A stretch of 64,000 bases of DNA from Planctomycetia bacterium. Its GTDB lineage: Bacteria; Planctomycetota; Planctomycetia; Pirellulales; PNKZ01. The stretch lies in the NCBI GenBank assembly GCA_021413845.1, contig JAIOPP010000094.1:101186-165185 (forward strand). Direction: 5' to 3'. Made by a program: the position numbers and the translations under genes. This document shows, piece after piece, positions 55,655 to 64,000 of the stretch (the first letter of the stretch is position 1; every line of letters starts with the position of its first letter). The notes beneath the pieces are model-generated. The model was not told the origin of the DNA. It did not search any database and saw only the letters and a program-made list of their open reading frames with translations.

Positions 55655-58600
55655 CTACGGCGTGCGCGACCCGACGGACTGCGTTCGGAGATCGCCGTCG
55701 GTTTTGGAGAGGGAACTGAAAAGGGGAAGCAGCGCCCGGACCATCCCGACGTCGTTGCCGTCGGCCGCTCCGCGGACGGCCCGTTGCGCGGCGCCGGCGT
55801 CGTCGAGGGCGAAATCGTCGGGATGCATTGAGTGGAAAATCGGCGAGAGCGGGATCGGCCGCTTCCATCGCACCTCGCGCCAGACCGTTTGCAATTCCCG
55901 TTGCGGGCCCCACTGCGCGCGCCAATCGTCGAACGTCAGCATTTGCGCCACGTCGTCGCCCGAGGCCAAACGCCAAAACCCTTCCGGCTTGAAACCTTCA
56001 TAGAAGACCCGTTCGCCGGTCCATTGGAAGGTCTTGAGGAAATCGTTGCGGACGTCGATGCCGTCGTAGTCGACCAACGGAGCGCCGGTGAGCGAATAGA
56101 GGATCGAGTCCGAGCAGGTGATCGCGATCGAAGGAAGATGCGGGGCATCGAAGTTGTCGCTGATCTGCGCGAACGGGGCCGCCGTGACCGCGGTGAGATG
56201 GTTCAGATCGATCCGCACGTCGACGTCCTTCGGCAAGATCGCTCCGCCGGTCACGACGACGGCCGATTCGCTGACCGATAGCAAGCCATCGTTCCAGTGC
56301 AGCGAAATCGGCTGTAGTTCGGCGGCCCGCAACAACGATGCTTCGCCGCGGACTACGCAATGTTCGAGCCATACCTCGACCGGTTCGACCGTCGGCGCCG
56401 GCGTGGCTCCTTCGGTCGTCATCGGCATGTTCATCGACGACGGCGCACCCGGCGGCAAGCTCGTGCCGAGCAGTGCGACGTTCGGATGATAAGCTCGGCC
56501 GTCGGCCGAGGCGTTGTTGATCGTCAACACGCAGCGCTCCAAGCCGAGATATTCGGCATGTTGCAACTCGAACAGCGACCAATGATCGGCGGGGAAATCT
56601 TGCGGAGAAGGAACGTCGAAGCCGATTTCGATGCCGACCATCGTGAGCCGGCCGCCGACGATTGTCGCCATCATGTGCGGCAAGTTCGGGATCGCCGCTT
56701 CGGCCGGGCGGAAGCGGATCCTCGGGCGATACCCTTCGCCGGCCCGCACCGTGAGCTTGAGGTTGTTCAGCACCAGCGGACGTTCGACGCGCTCGCCGTC
56801 GTAGCAAAGCTCGACGACATCGCCGTTCTTGGCTGCGAAACATGCCGCTCGCAAACTCATGTAGCGACCGGAATCGTCCGGCGCATCGCAAACGACGAGC
56901 ACGCCGTCGCGCGGTGCCGGCAGCTTGCGCGGCCCGACGGGAGCAACCGCCGCAGGGTCTGCCGGGGGCGTGGGAAGCGTCGCGACGGCAGGCGTCACGC
57001 CGGCGGGTGCGACGGTCGGGTCGATCATTGGGACAACCGGGGTCGTGCTCTTTACGAACGGCGTGCTCAGGTCAATCTTCGTAAGCGTCGTCGGCAGCGT
57101 CAGCGGAGTGCTGCCATTGGCAGGAGTCGTGTTCGCGGCGGCCGTGCCGGTCGGAACCGGTTGCACAGCCACGGCACTCGCGGCGCCCGAGCCGGTGGGG
57201 ACCGGTGTCGCCGGCGCTGCGCCGGGATCGGGAATCGCGGTCGGCGGCCCGTTGTCGTTGCCGGCCGGCTTTCGATTCTCTTCGGGGGTGCCGGGGGCTT
57301 GCGCCATGCGCGGATCGAGGCGGAGCGAGTTCCAGTCGTCGTCGCGGGCCCGATCGTAGAACTCCAAGCCGACGATGATCGCCGCGAGGGCCGCGATCGG
57401 CACGATCCACGGGAGATGCCGTTGCCAAGCCGTGGCCGCTTGCGGGCCCGACTCCCATTTCGTGGCGAGGCGCACTTCGTTGCGGCGAATTCCAATGCGC
57501 TCGGCGAGATGGAGCAAGTCGGCGATCAGATCGGCCGGCGTTTGATAACGACGCAGCGGATCTTTCGCGAGCATCTTGCGCAAGATCGTCGTGACCGCTT
57601 CCGGTAAAGTCGGGTTGAATTCGCGAGGGTCGATCGGGTCGTCGCTGTTGTGTTGCAGCAACTTCTGCAACACGGTCCCTTCGGGAAACGGCGGCCGGCC
57701 GGTGAGCATGTAGTAGAGCGTGCAGCCGAGCGAATAGATGTCGCTGCGCACGTCGGCCCCGCGCGGGTCGCGAGCTTGCTCGGGAGAGATGTAGTCGAAC
57801 GTGCCGAGCGTCACGCCGCTGGCCGTCAGGTCTTCCGCGCCGGGCTGGATGCCGTGTAGGCGGGCGAGCCCCATGTCGACGAGCTTCGCTCGGCCTTGCG
57901 CGGTGATGATGATATTCGACGGCTTGATATCGCGATGCACGATCTCGCGCGCCGACGCATGCGAGAGCGCATCGGCGACTTGCAGCGTATAGCTCACGGC
58001 ATCGTCGAGCGGGATGCGGCCGACCTTCTCGACCAATTGGCGGACGTTCACCCCTTCGATGAATTCGAAGACGATGAAGTGCAGGCCCCGATCTTCGCCG
58101 ACGTAATAGACGCGAGCGATGTTTTCGTGGTCCAGCCGCGCAGCCGATTGGGCCTCGTTCTTGAATCGCTTGAGGGTCTCGTCGTCGCAGGCTTGCGTGC
58201 GCGAGAGAACCTTGATCGCGACTTCGCGGTTGAGCGTGCAGTCGCGCCCGCGGAACACGGCTCCCATGCCGCCGCCGCCGGCGAATTCGATCAGCTCGTA
58301 GTGCCCGAGCCGTTCGCCGGCTAAGAGCTTAGAGAGTTCGTGCGAAGGGGCCGGCACGACCGTGCCGCCTACCGCCGGATTGCCGGCGTTCTCTTCGGTC
58401 GAGCGGCCCGGCTTCGAGATCACGGTCGCATCGGCGACGCTTTCACCGAGCTGCTCCGGCCAGAAGGTCCGACTGTCGGGCACGTGCAATTCCGTCGAGT
58501 CGGCCAACGAACCGGCGGGCGGTTCGGGTACCGGTGGCTGCTCGGGAGGTATGCGTGCCGAAGAACCCATGTCCCTGGTCTCGTCCCTGTCCTGCGACAT
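55655..58600 (-). CDS. Transmembrane Ser/Thr protein kinase with beta-rich exterior domain
   Basis: The 981-residue Hanks-type kinase has a ~105-residue proline-rich N-terminus, then a kinase domain with GGGGMGAVFRGRD, Lys130 (VAIKVLSR), His222-Arg-Asp224 (HRDIKPSN), VDMGLARLH in place of DFG, and GTFDYISPEQA. A transmembrane helix is at ~391-412 (WIVPIAALAAIIVGLEFY). A long proline/threonine/alanine-rich linker follows, then ~400 residues of beta-strand-rich sequence (LKLTVRAGEGYRPRIRF, ITCSDSILYS) that look like a right-handed beta-helix. That part is likely outside the cytoplasm. The start at 58600 follows the first ATG; a TTG at 58663 is less likely. Confidence 0.87.
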   Translation of the reverse strand: MSQDRDETRDMGSSARIPPEQPPVPEPPAGSLADSTELHVPDSRTFWPEQLGESVADATVISKPGRSTEENAGNPAVGGTVVPAPSHELSKLLAGERLGHYELIEFAGGGGMGAVFRGRDCTLNREVAIKVLSRTQACDDETLKRFKNEAQSAARLDHENIARVYYVGEDRGLHFIVFEFIEGVNVRQLVEKVGRIPLDDAVSYTLQVADALSHASAREIVHRDIKPSNIIITAQGRAKLVDMGLARLHGIQPGAEDLTASGVTLGTFDYISPEQARDPRGADVRSDIYSLGCTLYYMLTGRPPFPEGTVLQKLLQHNSDDPIDPREFNPTLPEAVTTILRKMLAKDPLRRYQTPADLIADLLHLAERIGIRRNEVRLATKWESGPQAATAWQRHLPWIVPIAALAAIIVGLEFYDRARDDDWNSLRLDPRMAQAPGTPEENRKPAGNDNGPPTAIPDPGAAPATPVPTGSGAASAVAVQPVPTGTAAANTTPANGSTPLTLPTTLTKIDLSTPFVKSTTPVVPMIDPTVAPAGVTPAVATLPTPPADPAAVAPVGPRKLPAPRDGVLVVCDAPDDSGRYMSLRAACFAAKNGDVVELCYDGERVERPLVLNNLKLTVRAGEGYRPRIRFRPAEAAIPNLPHMMATIVGGRLTMVGIEIGFDVPSPQDFPADHWSLFELQHAEYLGLERCVLTINNASADGRAYHPNVALLGTSLPPGAPSSMNMPMTTEGATPAPTVEPVEVWLEHCVVRGEASLLRAAELQPISLHWNDGLLSVSESAVVVTGGAILPKDVDVRIDLNHLTAVTAAPFAQISDNFDAPHLPSIAITCSDSILYSLTGAPLVDYDGIDVRNDFLKTFQWTGERVFYEGFKPEGFWRLASGDDVAQMLTFDDWRAQWGPQRELQTVWREVRWKRPIPLSPIFHSMHPDDFALDDAGAAQRAVRGAADGNDVGMVRALLPLFSSLSKTDGDLRTQSVGSRTP

Positions 58601-58976
58601 CCTGTCGCGGTTCCGGTAAACGGAAAGATTTGCAAACGTCACCCTTGAGGTGACGAGCCGCAATGTTTTCCGTAGTGATAGGAGGCTATCTTCTTCCGAA
58701 CGAATGTTCGGGTCTTATTCGATGTGATTCACTTATCGTAAATTCGCGGTTCAAGAACGTCAACGCTTTTCGGCAACCGCAGGCCCCCGGTTTGCCTAGT
58801 TTAAGGGGCTGCCGGATTATTACGACTGCTTTCCGGCGACAGCTCAACCATACGTTTGCCTTGCCGGCACCTTGGTTACCCGTTTCGGTAGTAAATAGGA
58901 AAAAAAGAAAGGGGAGGCGCTTCGATGATCGAAGCACCTCCCCTTGAATAACCATTCTCTGCCGCAGCTCGAAGTC
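58601..58976. other. Intergenic region between kinase and oxidoreductase genes
   Basis: These 376 bases lie between two - strand genes. It holds the kinase's upstream region and, at 58901-58943, the terminator of the oxidoreductase gene. Short open frames on both strands (58663-58947 and 58686-58955) have no recognisable features. Confidence 0.4.
58901..58943 (-). terminator. Intrinsic terminator of the Gfo/Idh/MocA gene
   Basis: On the - strand a near-perfect hairpin (58943 to 58911: GGGGAGG, one T-G wobble, then GCTTCGAT pairing with ATCGAAGC, then CCTCCCC) is followed by TTTCTTTTTT. It lies 34 bases after the oxidoreductase stop at 58977. A strong terminator. Confidence 0.9.
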
Positions 58977-60314
58977 TTAGACGACCTTCGTCTGGCCCGG
59001 CACCGCGACAACCGGAGCCGGCGGTTCGGTGTCCCAACTGATGGCGTCGCTCGGTCCGAGCACGATCTTCGAGTTGAGCGCGTCTTCCCACTTCACTTCC
59101 TTGCCGCCGTACGTCGCCATGCGGCCGAGGATCGAGGTCATGGTGCTCATCGCGCCGTTGTAACCTTCGTTGATCGGGTTGCCGGCGCGGATGCTGGCTT
59201 GCATGTCGTCGTGTTCGACTTGGTAAGGGTTGCCGTCTCCCTTGCCGCGATACTTCCAGGAGTCGCCCCCCTTCACGAAGATCTCGCCGTTGCCGACGTT
59301 CGCCGTTCCCTTCGAGCCGTGCACGTGTTCGCTGACGCTGTTCCAGCAGTTCGGAATGTGGCGGCAATAGCTAAACATCCGGGAGCCGTCGGCATATTCG
59401 AACTCGACGGCGTGGTGATCGTAGATCTCACCGTATTTCGGGTCGACGCGGACTTCACGGCCACCCATGCCTTCGGCCTTCACAGGGTAAGCGTTCTTCA
59501 CCCAGTTGATGACGTCGAGGTTGTGGATGTGTTGCTCGCAGATGTGGTCGCCGCTGAGCCAATTGTAGTAGTACCAATTGCGCACTTGGTACTCCATCGC
59601 CGACTTCGTTTGATCGCGCGTGACGCGCGGATCCCAAACGCCGCCGCCGTTCCAATAGGCCCGGGCCGCAATGATGTCGCCGATTTCGCCGTCTTGCAGA
59701 CGCTTGATCGTCTCGATGTACTTCTTCTCGTGGTGCCGTTGCAGACCGACGCCGACCGCGAGCTTTTGCTTCTTCGCATCGGCCACGGCATCCAGCACGC
59801 GGTGCACGCCCGGCGCATCGACCGCGACCGGCTTCTCCATGAAGACGTGCTTGCCGGCCTTCACGGCCGCTTCGAAATGCACGGGACGATAACCGGGCGG
59901 AGTCGCCAAGACGATCAGATCGACATCGCACGCCAAAACTTTTTGATAAGCATCTAGGCCGGAGAAGCGGCGCTCTTTCGGGCAGTCGAGCCGATCGGTC
60001 GAGAGCTTTTGGCCGTCGCGGCCTTTGCTGTTTTCGAGATTCTTATAAGCCTTCTCGACGGAGTCCTCGAAGGCGTCCCCCATCGCAACGAGCTTCACGG
60101 AGCCTTCGGTGGAAAGCGCTTGCAGTGCGGCACCGGTGCCGCGACCGCCGCAACCGATGACGCCGATCTTAATCGTGTCGTCTTTCTCGGCTCCATGCGC
60201 GAAGCGAGCTGAGCCGAGCTCGAGCGCCAAGCCGCCGGCGGCGACTGCGAGCGAACTCTTCGTGATGAAGTCGCGCCGAGAAGTGCTCGGCAGCTTGAGA
60301 GGAGAAGGTTCCAT
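58977..60314 (-). CDS. Gfo/Idh/MocA-family oxidoreductase, Tat-exported
   Basis: A 445-residue NAD(P)-dependent oxidoreductase of the family that acts on sugars and inositols. It begins with a twin-arginine signal (SRRDFITKSSLAVAAGGLAL) followed by the Rossmann motif IKIGVIGCGGRGTGAAL, then LIVLATPPGYRP, the family's EKP in HVFMEKPVAVD, and a substrate-binding C-terminal half (GDHICEQHIHNLDVINW with paired histidines). Such Tat-exported members are very numerous in planctomycetes. Substrate unknown. It is 72 bases after the formylglycine-type domain gene on the same strand, with its own terminator at 58901. Confidence 0.92.
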   Translation of the reverse strand: MEPSPLKLPSTSRRDFITKSSLAVAAGGLALELGSARFAHGAEKDDTIKIGVIGCGGRGTGAALQALSTEGSVKLVAMGDAFEDSVEKAYKNLENSKGRDGQKLSTDRLDCPKERRFSGLDAYQKVLACDVDLIVLATPPGYRPVHFEAAVKAGKHVFMEKPVAVDAPGVHRVLDAVADAKKQKLAVGVGLQRHHEKKYIETIKRLQDGEIGDIIAARAYWNGGGVWDPRVTRDQTKSAMEYQVRNWYYYNWLSGDHICEQHIHNLDVINWVKNAYPVKAEGMGGREVRVDPKYGEIYDHHAVEFEYADGSRMFSYCRHIPNCWNSVSEHVHGSKGTANVGNGEIFVKGGDSWKYRGKGDGNPYQVEHDDMQASIRAGNPINEGYNGAMSTMTSILGRMATYGGKEVKWEDALNSKIVLGPSDAISWDTEPPAPVVAVPGQTKVV

Positions 60315-60386
60315 GGATCGGCTCCAAAAAAGAAGGGGAATGGAAAGACGTGTTCGATCTTGAATTCGAAAAAAACGATTCGCGTG

Positions 60387-61475
60387 TTACTGCGGGGGGC
60401 CCGGCGCGTAGACCTTCGCTTTCACTTCGGCGCTCGGCTCTTCCAACGGGCGAACGACGCGGAAGCCGACGAAGAGGGCGTCGGTATAGTACCAGATGCT
60501 TTGCGGAATTTGTGGGTCTTGCTGCTTCCATTCGGTCGTCGAAGGCATCCGGACGGCGCTCCGCAGCGCTTCCGGATCGTCGTCCCAGGAGCCCCCTCGA
60601 ACCGGGCACGGCTCCGACTTCTTCGGCGAATTCACAGGGTTTTTCGCCGGCGACTTCGCGTAGAACGTCGGGTCGTATTGATCGAAGGTCCACTCGGCGA
60701 CGTTGCCGTGCATGTCGTACAAGCCCCACTGGTTCGGCTTCTTCTTGCCGACTTCATGGTACTTGCCGTCGCTGTTGTCGTAGTACCAGGCATAGTCGCC
60801 GATCTGCGAAGCGTCTTCGCCGAAGCTATACGGCGTGGTCGACCCGGCGCGGCAGGCATATTCCCATTCCGCTTCCGTCGGCAGGCGATAGTAGCGGCCG
60901 GTCTTCTTGCTGATCCATTCGCAATACTTCATCGCCGAGTATTGCGTCATGCAGATCACCGGGAAGCGGTCTTTGCCCATGCCGAACGTCATGTCGGTGT
61001 AGGGCTTCGTCGGCTTCGAGCAAGCGTCGGCGATCTTTTCCGCGGCGGTCGGCTCGCGGTTGTCGAGCTTGCGGCGCGCGATGTCGAGCTGAAACATAAA
61101 GACTTCGTACTCGTCCCACGTCACTTCGTATTTGCCCATCCAAAACGGCGCGATCTCGACTTCGTGCTGCGGCCCCTCGTCTTCGCCTCGCTTCTCTTCC
61201 GAGGTCGGGCTCCCCATCTTGAACTTGCCGCCGGGGATCGGCAGCATCTCGAACTCGGCATCGGAGTCTTTGATCTGCTCGAGATAAGGCTTCATCTCGG
61301 CTGCCGTTTTCGCCAGGCCTGCGACTTCGGCCGGCGGCGCTTTCTTCGCGTCATTTTCAGCGGCCGAAGATCCGTTCGCGGCGGCGACGAAAAAGATTCC
61401 CGAGCAAACCAAGCCGACGAAACGGACGCCGACAGAAGAATGGCAAACGGAGCGGAGGGAGACTAGGCTGAGCAT
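60387..61475 (-). CDS. Secreted formylglycine-type (SUMF1) domain protein
   Basis: The 362-residue product has a signal peptide (residues ~16-39) and a SUMF1/FGE-sulfatase domain: [66 protein letters not shown] and [18 protein letters not shown], then VGFRVVRPL. True formylglycine-generating enzyme needs a cysteine pair after the GGS motif; here there is none, so it is a binding or unknown-function member of the superfamily. No sulfatase gene is adjacent. It is divergent from apbE with a 50-base gap. Confidence 0.85.
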   Translation of the reverse strand: MLSLVSLRSVCHSSVGVRFVGLVCSGIFFVAAANGSSAAENDAKKAPPAEVAGLAKTAAEMKPYLEQIKDSDAEFEMLPIPGGKFKMGSPTSEEKRGEDEGPQHEVEIAPFWMGKYEVTWDEYEVFMFQLDIARRKLDNREPTAAEKIADACSKPTKPYTDMTFGMGKDRFPVICMTQYSAMKYCEWISKKTGRYYRLPTEAEWEYACRAGSTTPYSFGEDASQIGDYAWYYDNSDGKYHEVGKKKPNQWGLYDMHGNVAEWTFDQYDPTFYAKSPAKNPVNSPKKSEPCPVRGGSWDDDPEALRSAVRMPSTTEWKQQDPQIPQSIWYYTDALFVGFRVVRPLEEPSAEVKAKVYAPGPPQ

Positions 61476-61525
61476 GTCGGCGGAAATCCTCGAGGGAAGA
61501 CGATACTGTATCAGCGAGCGGCGGG

Positions 61526-62641
61526 ATGCAAAACGGGATTCGACGAACAGGTTCGGCGCGGTTTCAACTCGGGGCGGGCTTCATCGCACTCCTCGCGGCG
61601 CTCCTCTCGGCAGCGATCGAGACGACCTCCGCCGAGACGCCCGTTACCGAGACGACACTTGCCGACGATTCGCGACTCTTGCGCTACGAGTATTCCGAAG
61701 TCCGAATGGGTGCGGATTTCAAGCTGGTATTGTATGCAGCCGAGCAACGAACCGCAAACCTCGCCGCCGCGGCGGCTTATGCGCGGGTCGCCGAACTCGA
61801 TAAGAAACTGAGCGACTACGATCCGGCGAGTGAACTCACTCGCCTTAGCGTCACGGCCGGCACGGGGAAGGCCGTCCCTCTCGGCGAAGATTTATGGTTC
61901 GTGCTCGAACGCTCGCAAAAGCTCGCCGCGGCGACCGAGGGCGCGTTCGATGCGACCGTCGGGCCGCTGGTGAAAGCCTGGCGCAGCGCGCGGCGCACGA
62001 AGACCTTTCCGTCGGCAGAGCGGCTCGCGAAGGCCCGCGCGAGCGTCGGCTTTAGAAATCTGCGGCTCGATCCGCAGGCGCGCACCGCCGAATTGCTGGT
62101 GCCCGGCATGCTGCTCGATCTCGGCGGCATCGCCATGGGTTACACGGCCGACGAAGCGCTGCGCGTCATCCGATCGCACGGCATTACGCGCGCCATGATC
62201 GACGCCTCGGGCGACATCCTCTGCGGCGATCCTCCGCCGGGTAAGCGTGCGTGGACGATCGGAATCGCACCGCTGACGGAATCGAAAGGACCGCCGAGCC
62301 GGTACGTCGAACTCGTCAACGCCGCCCTCACGACCTCGGGCGATGCGTTTCAATTCGTCGAGCTCGACGGCCGCCGCTATTCGCACATCGTCGACCCACA
62401 CACGGGTCTCGGCCTCACGACGCGCTCGAGCGTCACCATCACAGCCCGAGATTGCATCACCGCCGACAGCCTCGCCACGGCAGTCAGCGTGCTCGGGCCG
62501 GAACGAGGATTGCAGTTGGTAGAGAAGACGGCGGGAGCCGAAGCGTTCATCGTGCGCGAAGAGTCGGGAATGACCGTCACGACGCAATCGAAAGGTTTTC
62601 GATCCACGGCAACGAGTCCTCCCTCAGCCGCAGGGCGTTAG
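61526..62641 (+). CDS. apbE: FAD:protein FMN transferase
   Basis: ApbE covalently attaches FMN to a threonine of target flavoproteins in the envelope. The 371-residue protein has an N-terminal signal segment ([18 protein letters not shown]), the [14 protein letters not shown] motif, the [18 protein letters not shown] region, and the Mg-binding and catalytic part [20 protein letters not shown] followed by VDPHTG, with [11 protein letters not shown] near the end. All standard. It is 31 bases before doxX on the same strand. Target flavoproteins (Rnf, Nqr or FMN-binding domains) are not in the window. Confidence 0.92.
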   Translation: MQNGIRRTGSARFQLGAGFIALLAALLSAAIETTSAETPVTETTLADDSRLLRYEYSEVRMGADFKLVLYAAEQRTANLAAAAAYARVAELDKKLSDYDPASELTRLSVTAGTGKAVPLGEDLWFVLERSQKLAAATEGAFDATVGPLVKAWRSARRTKTFPSAERLAKARASVGFRNLRLDPQARTAELLVPGMLLDLGGIAMGYTADEALRVIRSHGITRAMIDASGDILCGDPPPGKRAWTIGIAPLTESKGPPSRYVELVNAALTTSGDAFQFVELDGRRYSHIVDPHTGLGLTTRSSVTITARDCITADSLATAVSVLGPERGLQLVEKTAGAEAFIVREESGMTVTTQSKGFRSTATSPPSAAGR

Positions 62642-62672
62642 CCCCCGGTCCTTCGTATCAACGGACCAATCC

Positions 62673-63041
62673 ATGTCGAAACCGCAATTAATCTCGAAGT
62701 TCCTTTACGCGATCTTCCTCCTCGGTGCCGGAGCGATGCACTTCTTGCGGCCCGAGTTTTATGTGAAGATCATGCCGCCGTATCTGCCGTGGCATTTGCC
62801 GTTGGTGTACTTGAGCGGCGTGGCGGAGATGGGCTTGGGGGCTCTGTTGCTCGTGCCGGGCTACACGCGGCTTGCGGCGTGGGGCATCATTGCGCTGATG
62901 ATCGCGATCTTCCCGGCCAACATCTACGTTTATCAACACCAAGAGATTCTACCGGCCCCGCCCTACGTGCATCTATGGCGGCTGCCGCTTCAAGCGATGT
63001 TCATTCTCTGGGCCTTTTCGCTCACGCGAACGCCCAAGTAG
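62673..63041 (+). CDS. DoxX family membrane protein
   Basis: A 122-residue protein with four predicted membrane helices: residues ~8-26 (FLYAIFLLGAGAMHFL), ~42-60 (LPLVYLSGVAEMGLGALLLV), ~66-84 (RLAAWGIIALMIAIFPANIY) and ~98-116 (LPLQAMFILWAFSLTR). The motif GxxHFLRPEFYVKIMPPYLP matches the DoxX/SURF4-like family. The function of the family is unclear; some members act with redox or thiosulfate-quinone enzymes. Probably co-transcribed with apbE (31-base gap). Confidence 0.85.
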   Translation: MSKPQLISKFLYAIFLLGAGAMHFLRPEFYVKIMPPYLPWHLPLVYLSGVAEMGLGALLLVPGYTRLAAWGIIALMIAIFPANIYVYQHQEILPAPPYVHLWRLPLQAMFILWAFSLTRTPK

Positions 63042-63171
63042 CAGGCACGTTACACGTGCCGTCCGCCACGGGCGGCTTCGAGCGATCAGGATGGCCCGCG
63101 CCCCGGATATACATCTGGGGTATTGGAGAAGCGTAGAGCGCAACGCGAAGGTGCATCTCGCTCCCCTCTAC

Positions 63172-64000
63172 TCATAGTACCTTGACCCGTATCGTATGCA
63201 CCCCGTTCCAGGCGTAGCCGGCGGGGTTCCAATGGATCGCGCCGTCGAGCGGTTGGGTTCGGCCGAGCGCATCGATGGCGCGGCAGCGGAGCGTGTGTTC
63301 ACTCGGCTTAAGATCGACCGCCGTGTGCCAGCGATACCAAGCGTAAGGGCTGTCGGGAACTACAATTTCCACTCGACGCCAAACTTCGCCGTCGGTTGAC
63401 AGCTCGACCCGATCGATTCGGCAACCGCCGTCGTTGAAGGCGACGCCGACCACATTGATTTTGTTGTCGGCACCGGCCGACTTTTCGATTTTCGTCTCGT
63501 CGCTTGGTGAAAGAATGATGCTTTTGGTGCGCATCCGCCAGTTCGGCTCGCTATTGCCGAGGTCGTATTCAAACTTCGCGCCGGGCTTGATCGGGGCGAG
63601 CGGTGTTCGATAGCGGCGCACTTGATGATGGTTCGCCGTTTCGCTCGCCTCGAAGCGAATCCGGTTCAACCACTTTACGTGCATCGTGCCGTAGTAGCCC
63701 GGCGTTACGAGCCGCACGGGTCCGCCATGCGCGGCCGGAAGGGGTTCGCCGTTCAGCGTGAGCGCGAGGATCGTCCGGTCGAGCGCGTCGCCGAGCGGCA
63801 AACTATGTTCGAAGTCAGCGGCGTCGGGCTTCGGGGGGCCGTCGCTTCCTTCGGCAGTGATGAAGTGCGCACGATCATCGACGTTCAACTTGAGGATCTC
63901 AATCACCTGCCGCAGCGGCACGCCGCCGAATCGCACGTTAGCCACCGCGCCGATGTGCCAGGGCGCGCCGGGACACGGAGCTGCGGCGGAGAAAAACTTT
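63172..64000 (-). CDS. Sulfite-oxidase-like molybdopterin enzyme, partial
   Basis: The gene runs off the end of the window: the frame is open to base 64000, and upstream codons match the family (PGAPWHIGAVANVRFGGVPL). The visible ~275 residues comprise the end of the molybdopterin domain (ALTLNGEPLPAAHGGPVRLV, then GYYGTMHVKWLNRI) and a C-terminal dimerisation domain (VVGVAFNDGGCRIDRVELST, then WRRVEI). This layout is that of sulfite oxidase and related Mo enzymes. The molybdenum-ligand cysteine and any N-terminal haem or signal lie outside the window. A GTG at 63945 is in frame but is inside the domain and is not the true start. Confidence 0.88.
   Translation of the reverse strand, partial: KFFSAAAPCPGAPWHIGAVANVRFGGVPLRQVIEILKLNVDDRAHFITAEGSDGPPKPDAADFEHSLPLGDALDRTILALTLNGEPLPAAHGGPVRLVTPGYYGTMHVKWLNRIRFEASETANHHQVRRYRTPLAPIKPGAKFEYDLGNSEPNWRMRTKSIILSPSDETKIEKSAGADNKINVVGVAFNDGGCRIDRVELSTDGEVWRRVEIVVPDSPYAWYRWHTAVDLKPSEHTLRCRAIDALGRTQPLDGAIHWNPAGYAWNGVHTIRVKVL

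Noticed and set aside
1..64000. Defence system, prophage, CRISPR, insertion sequence, tRNA or rRNA
   Set aside because: I saw no transposase, integrase, Cas, restriction or RNA-gene pattern, and gene order looks like an ordinary chromosome.

Overview
The window is a GC-rich chromosomal segment of a planctomycete, most likely Pirellulales-like. The lineage call is inference from content: a Pirellula/Verrucomicrobium-type dehydrogenase and haem-domain pair (50891-55433), two large transmembrane Ser/Thr kinases with long C-terminal regions, a secreted formylglycine-type domain protein, a Tat-type Gfo/Idh/MocA oxidoreductase, and a flagellar filament cluster with very long FlgL, flagellin and FliD. 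I see no rRNA, tRNA, insertion sequence, prophage or CRISPR array.

Region 1 (1-13150) is a flagellar hook-to-filament operon region on the + strand: flgK, flgL, fliW, csrA, flagellin, fliD, fliS. FliW and CsrA are the known partner-switch pair controlling flagellin translation. Two genes look damaged. The flagellin reading frame is broken by a missing segment of about 109 bases in the conserved N-terminal region, and FliD lacks the usual first ~20 residues. A strong intrinsic terminator follows flagellin.

Region 2 (13192-22782) holds housekeeping genes: a LON-domain protein and a DUF309 protein (- strand), nth and dcd overlapping by 4 bases, an AAA ATPase with a winged helix, aconitase, a sulfotransferase and a Nudix hydrolase. 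Region 3 (22779-29056) has a heavy-metal RND pump with its adaptor, then thiL and tsaE overlapping by 4 bases. Region 4 (29133-41756) has a large secreted protein of unknown function, RNase III, a Do-like protease, a CbiA-like protein that has lost both active sites, small proteins, pdxJ, dapA, a glycosyltransferase and an RtcB-type ligase.

Region 5 (41921-58600) is membrane and signalling: M48 protease plus LemA, a kinase with a long C-terminal repeat region, a cytosolic PAS histidine kinase, the split dehydrogenase/cytochrome pair, and a second kinase. Region 6 (58977-64000) is envelope redox: Gfo/Idh/MocA oxidoreductase, formylglycine-type domain protein, ApbE, DoxX, and the 3' part of a sulfite-oxidase-like molybdoenzyme that runs off the window end.

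The strongest candidates for something undescribed are the CbiA-fold protein at 35228 that appears to be a double-dead pseudoenzyme, the broken giant flagellin, the M48 protease with a TerB-like tail, and the orphan 951-residue secreted protein. I do not see a clear new multi-gene defence or mobile system.
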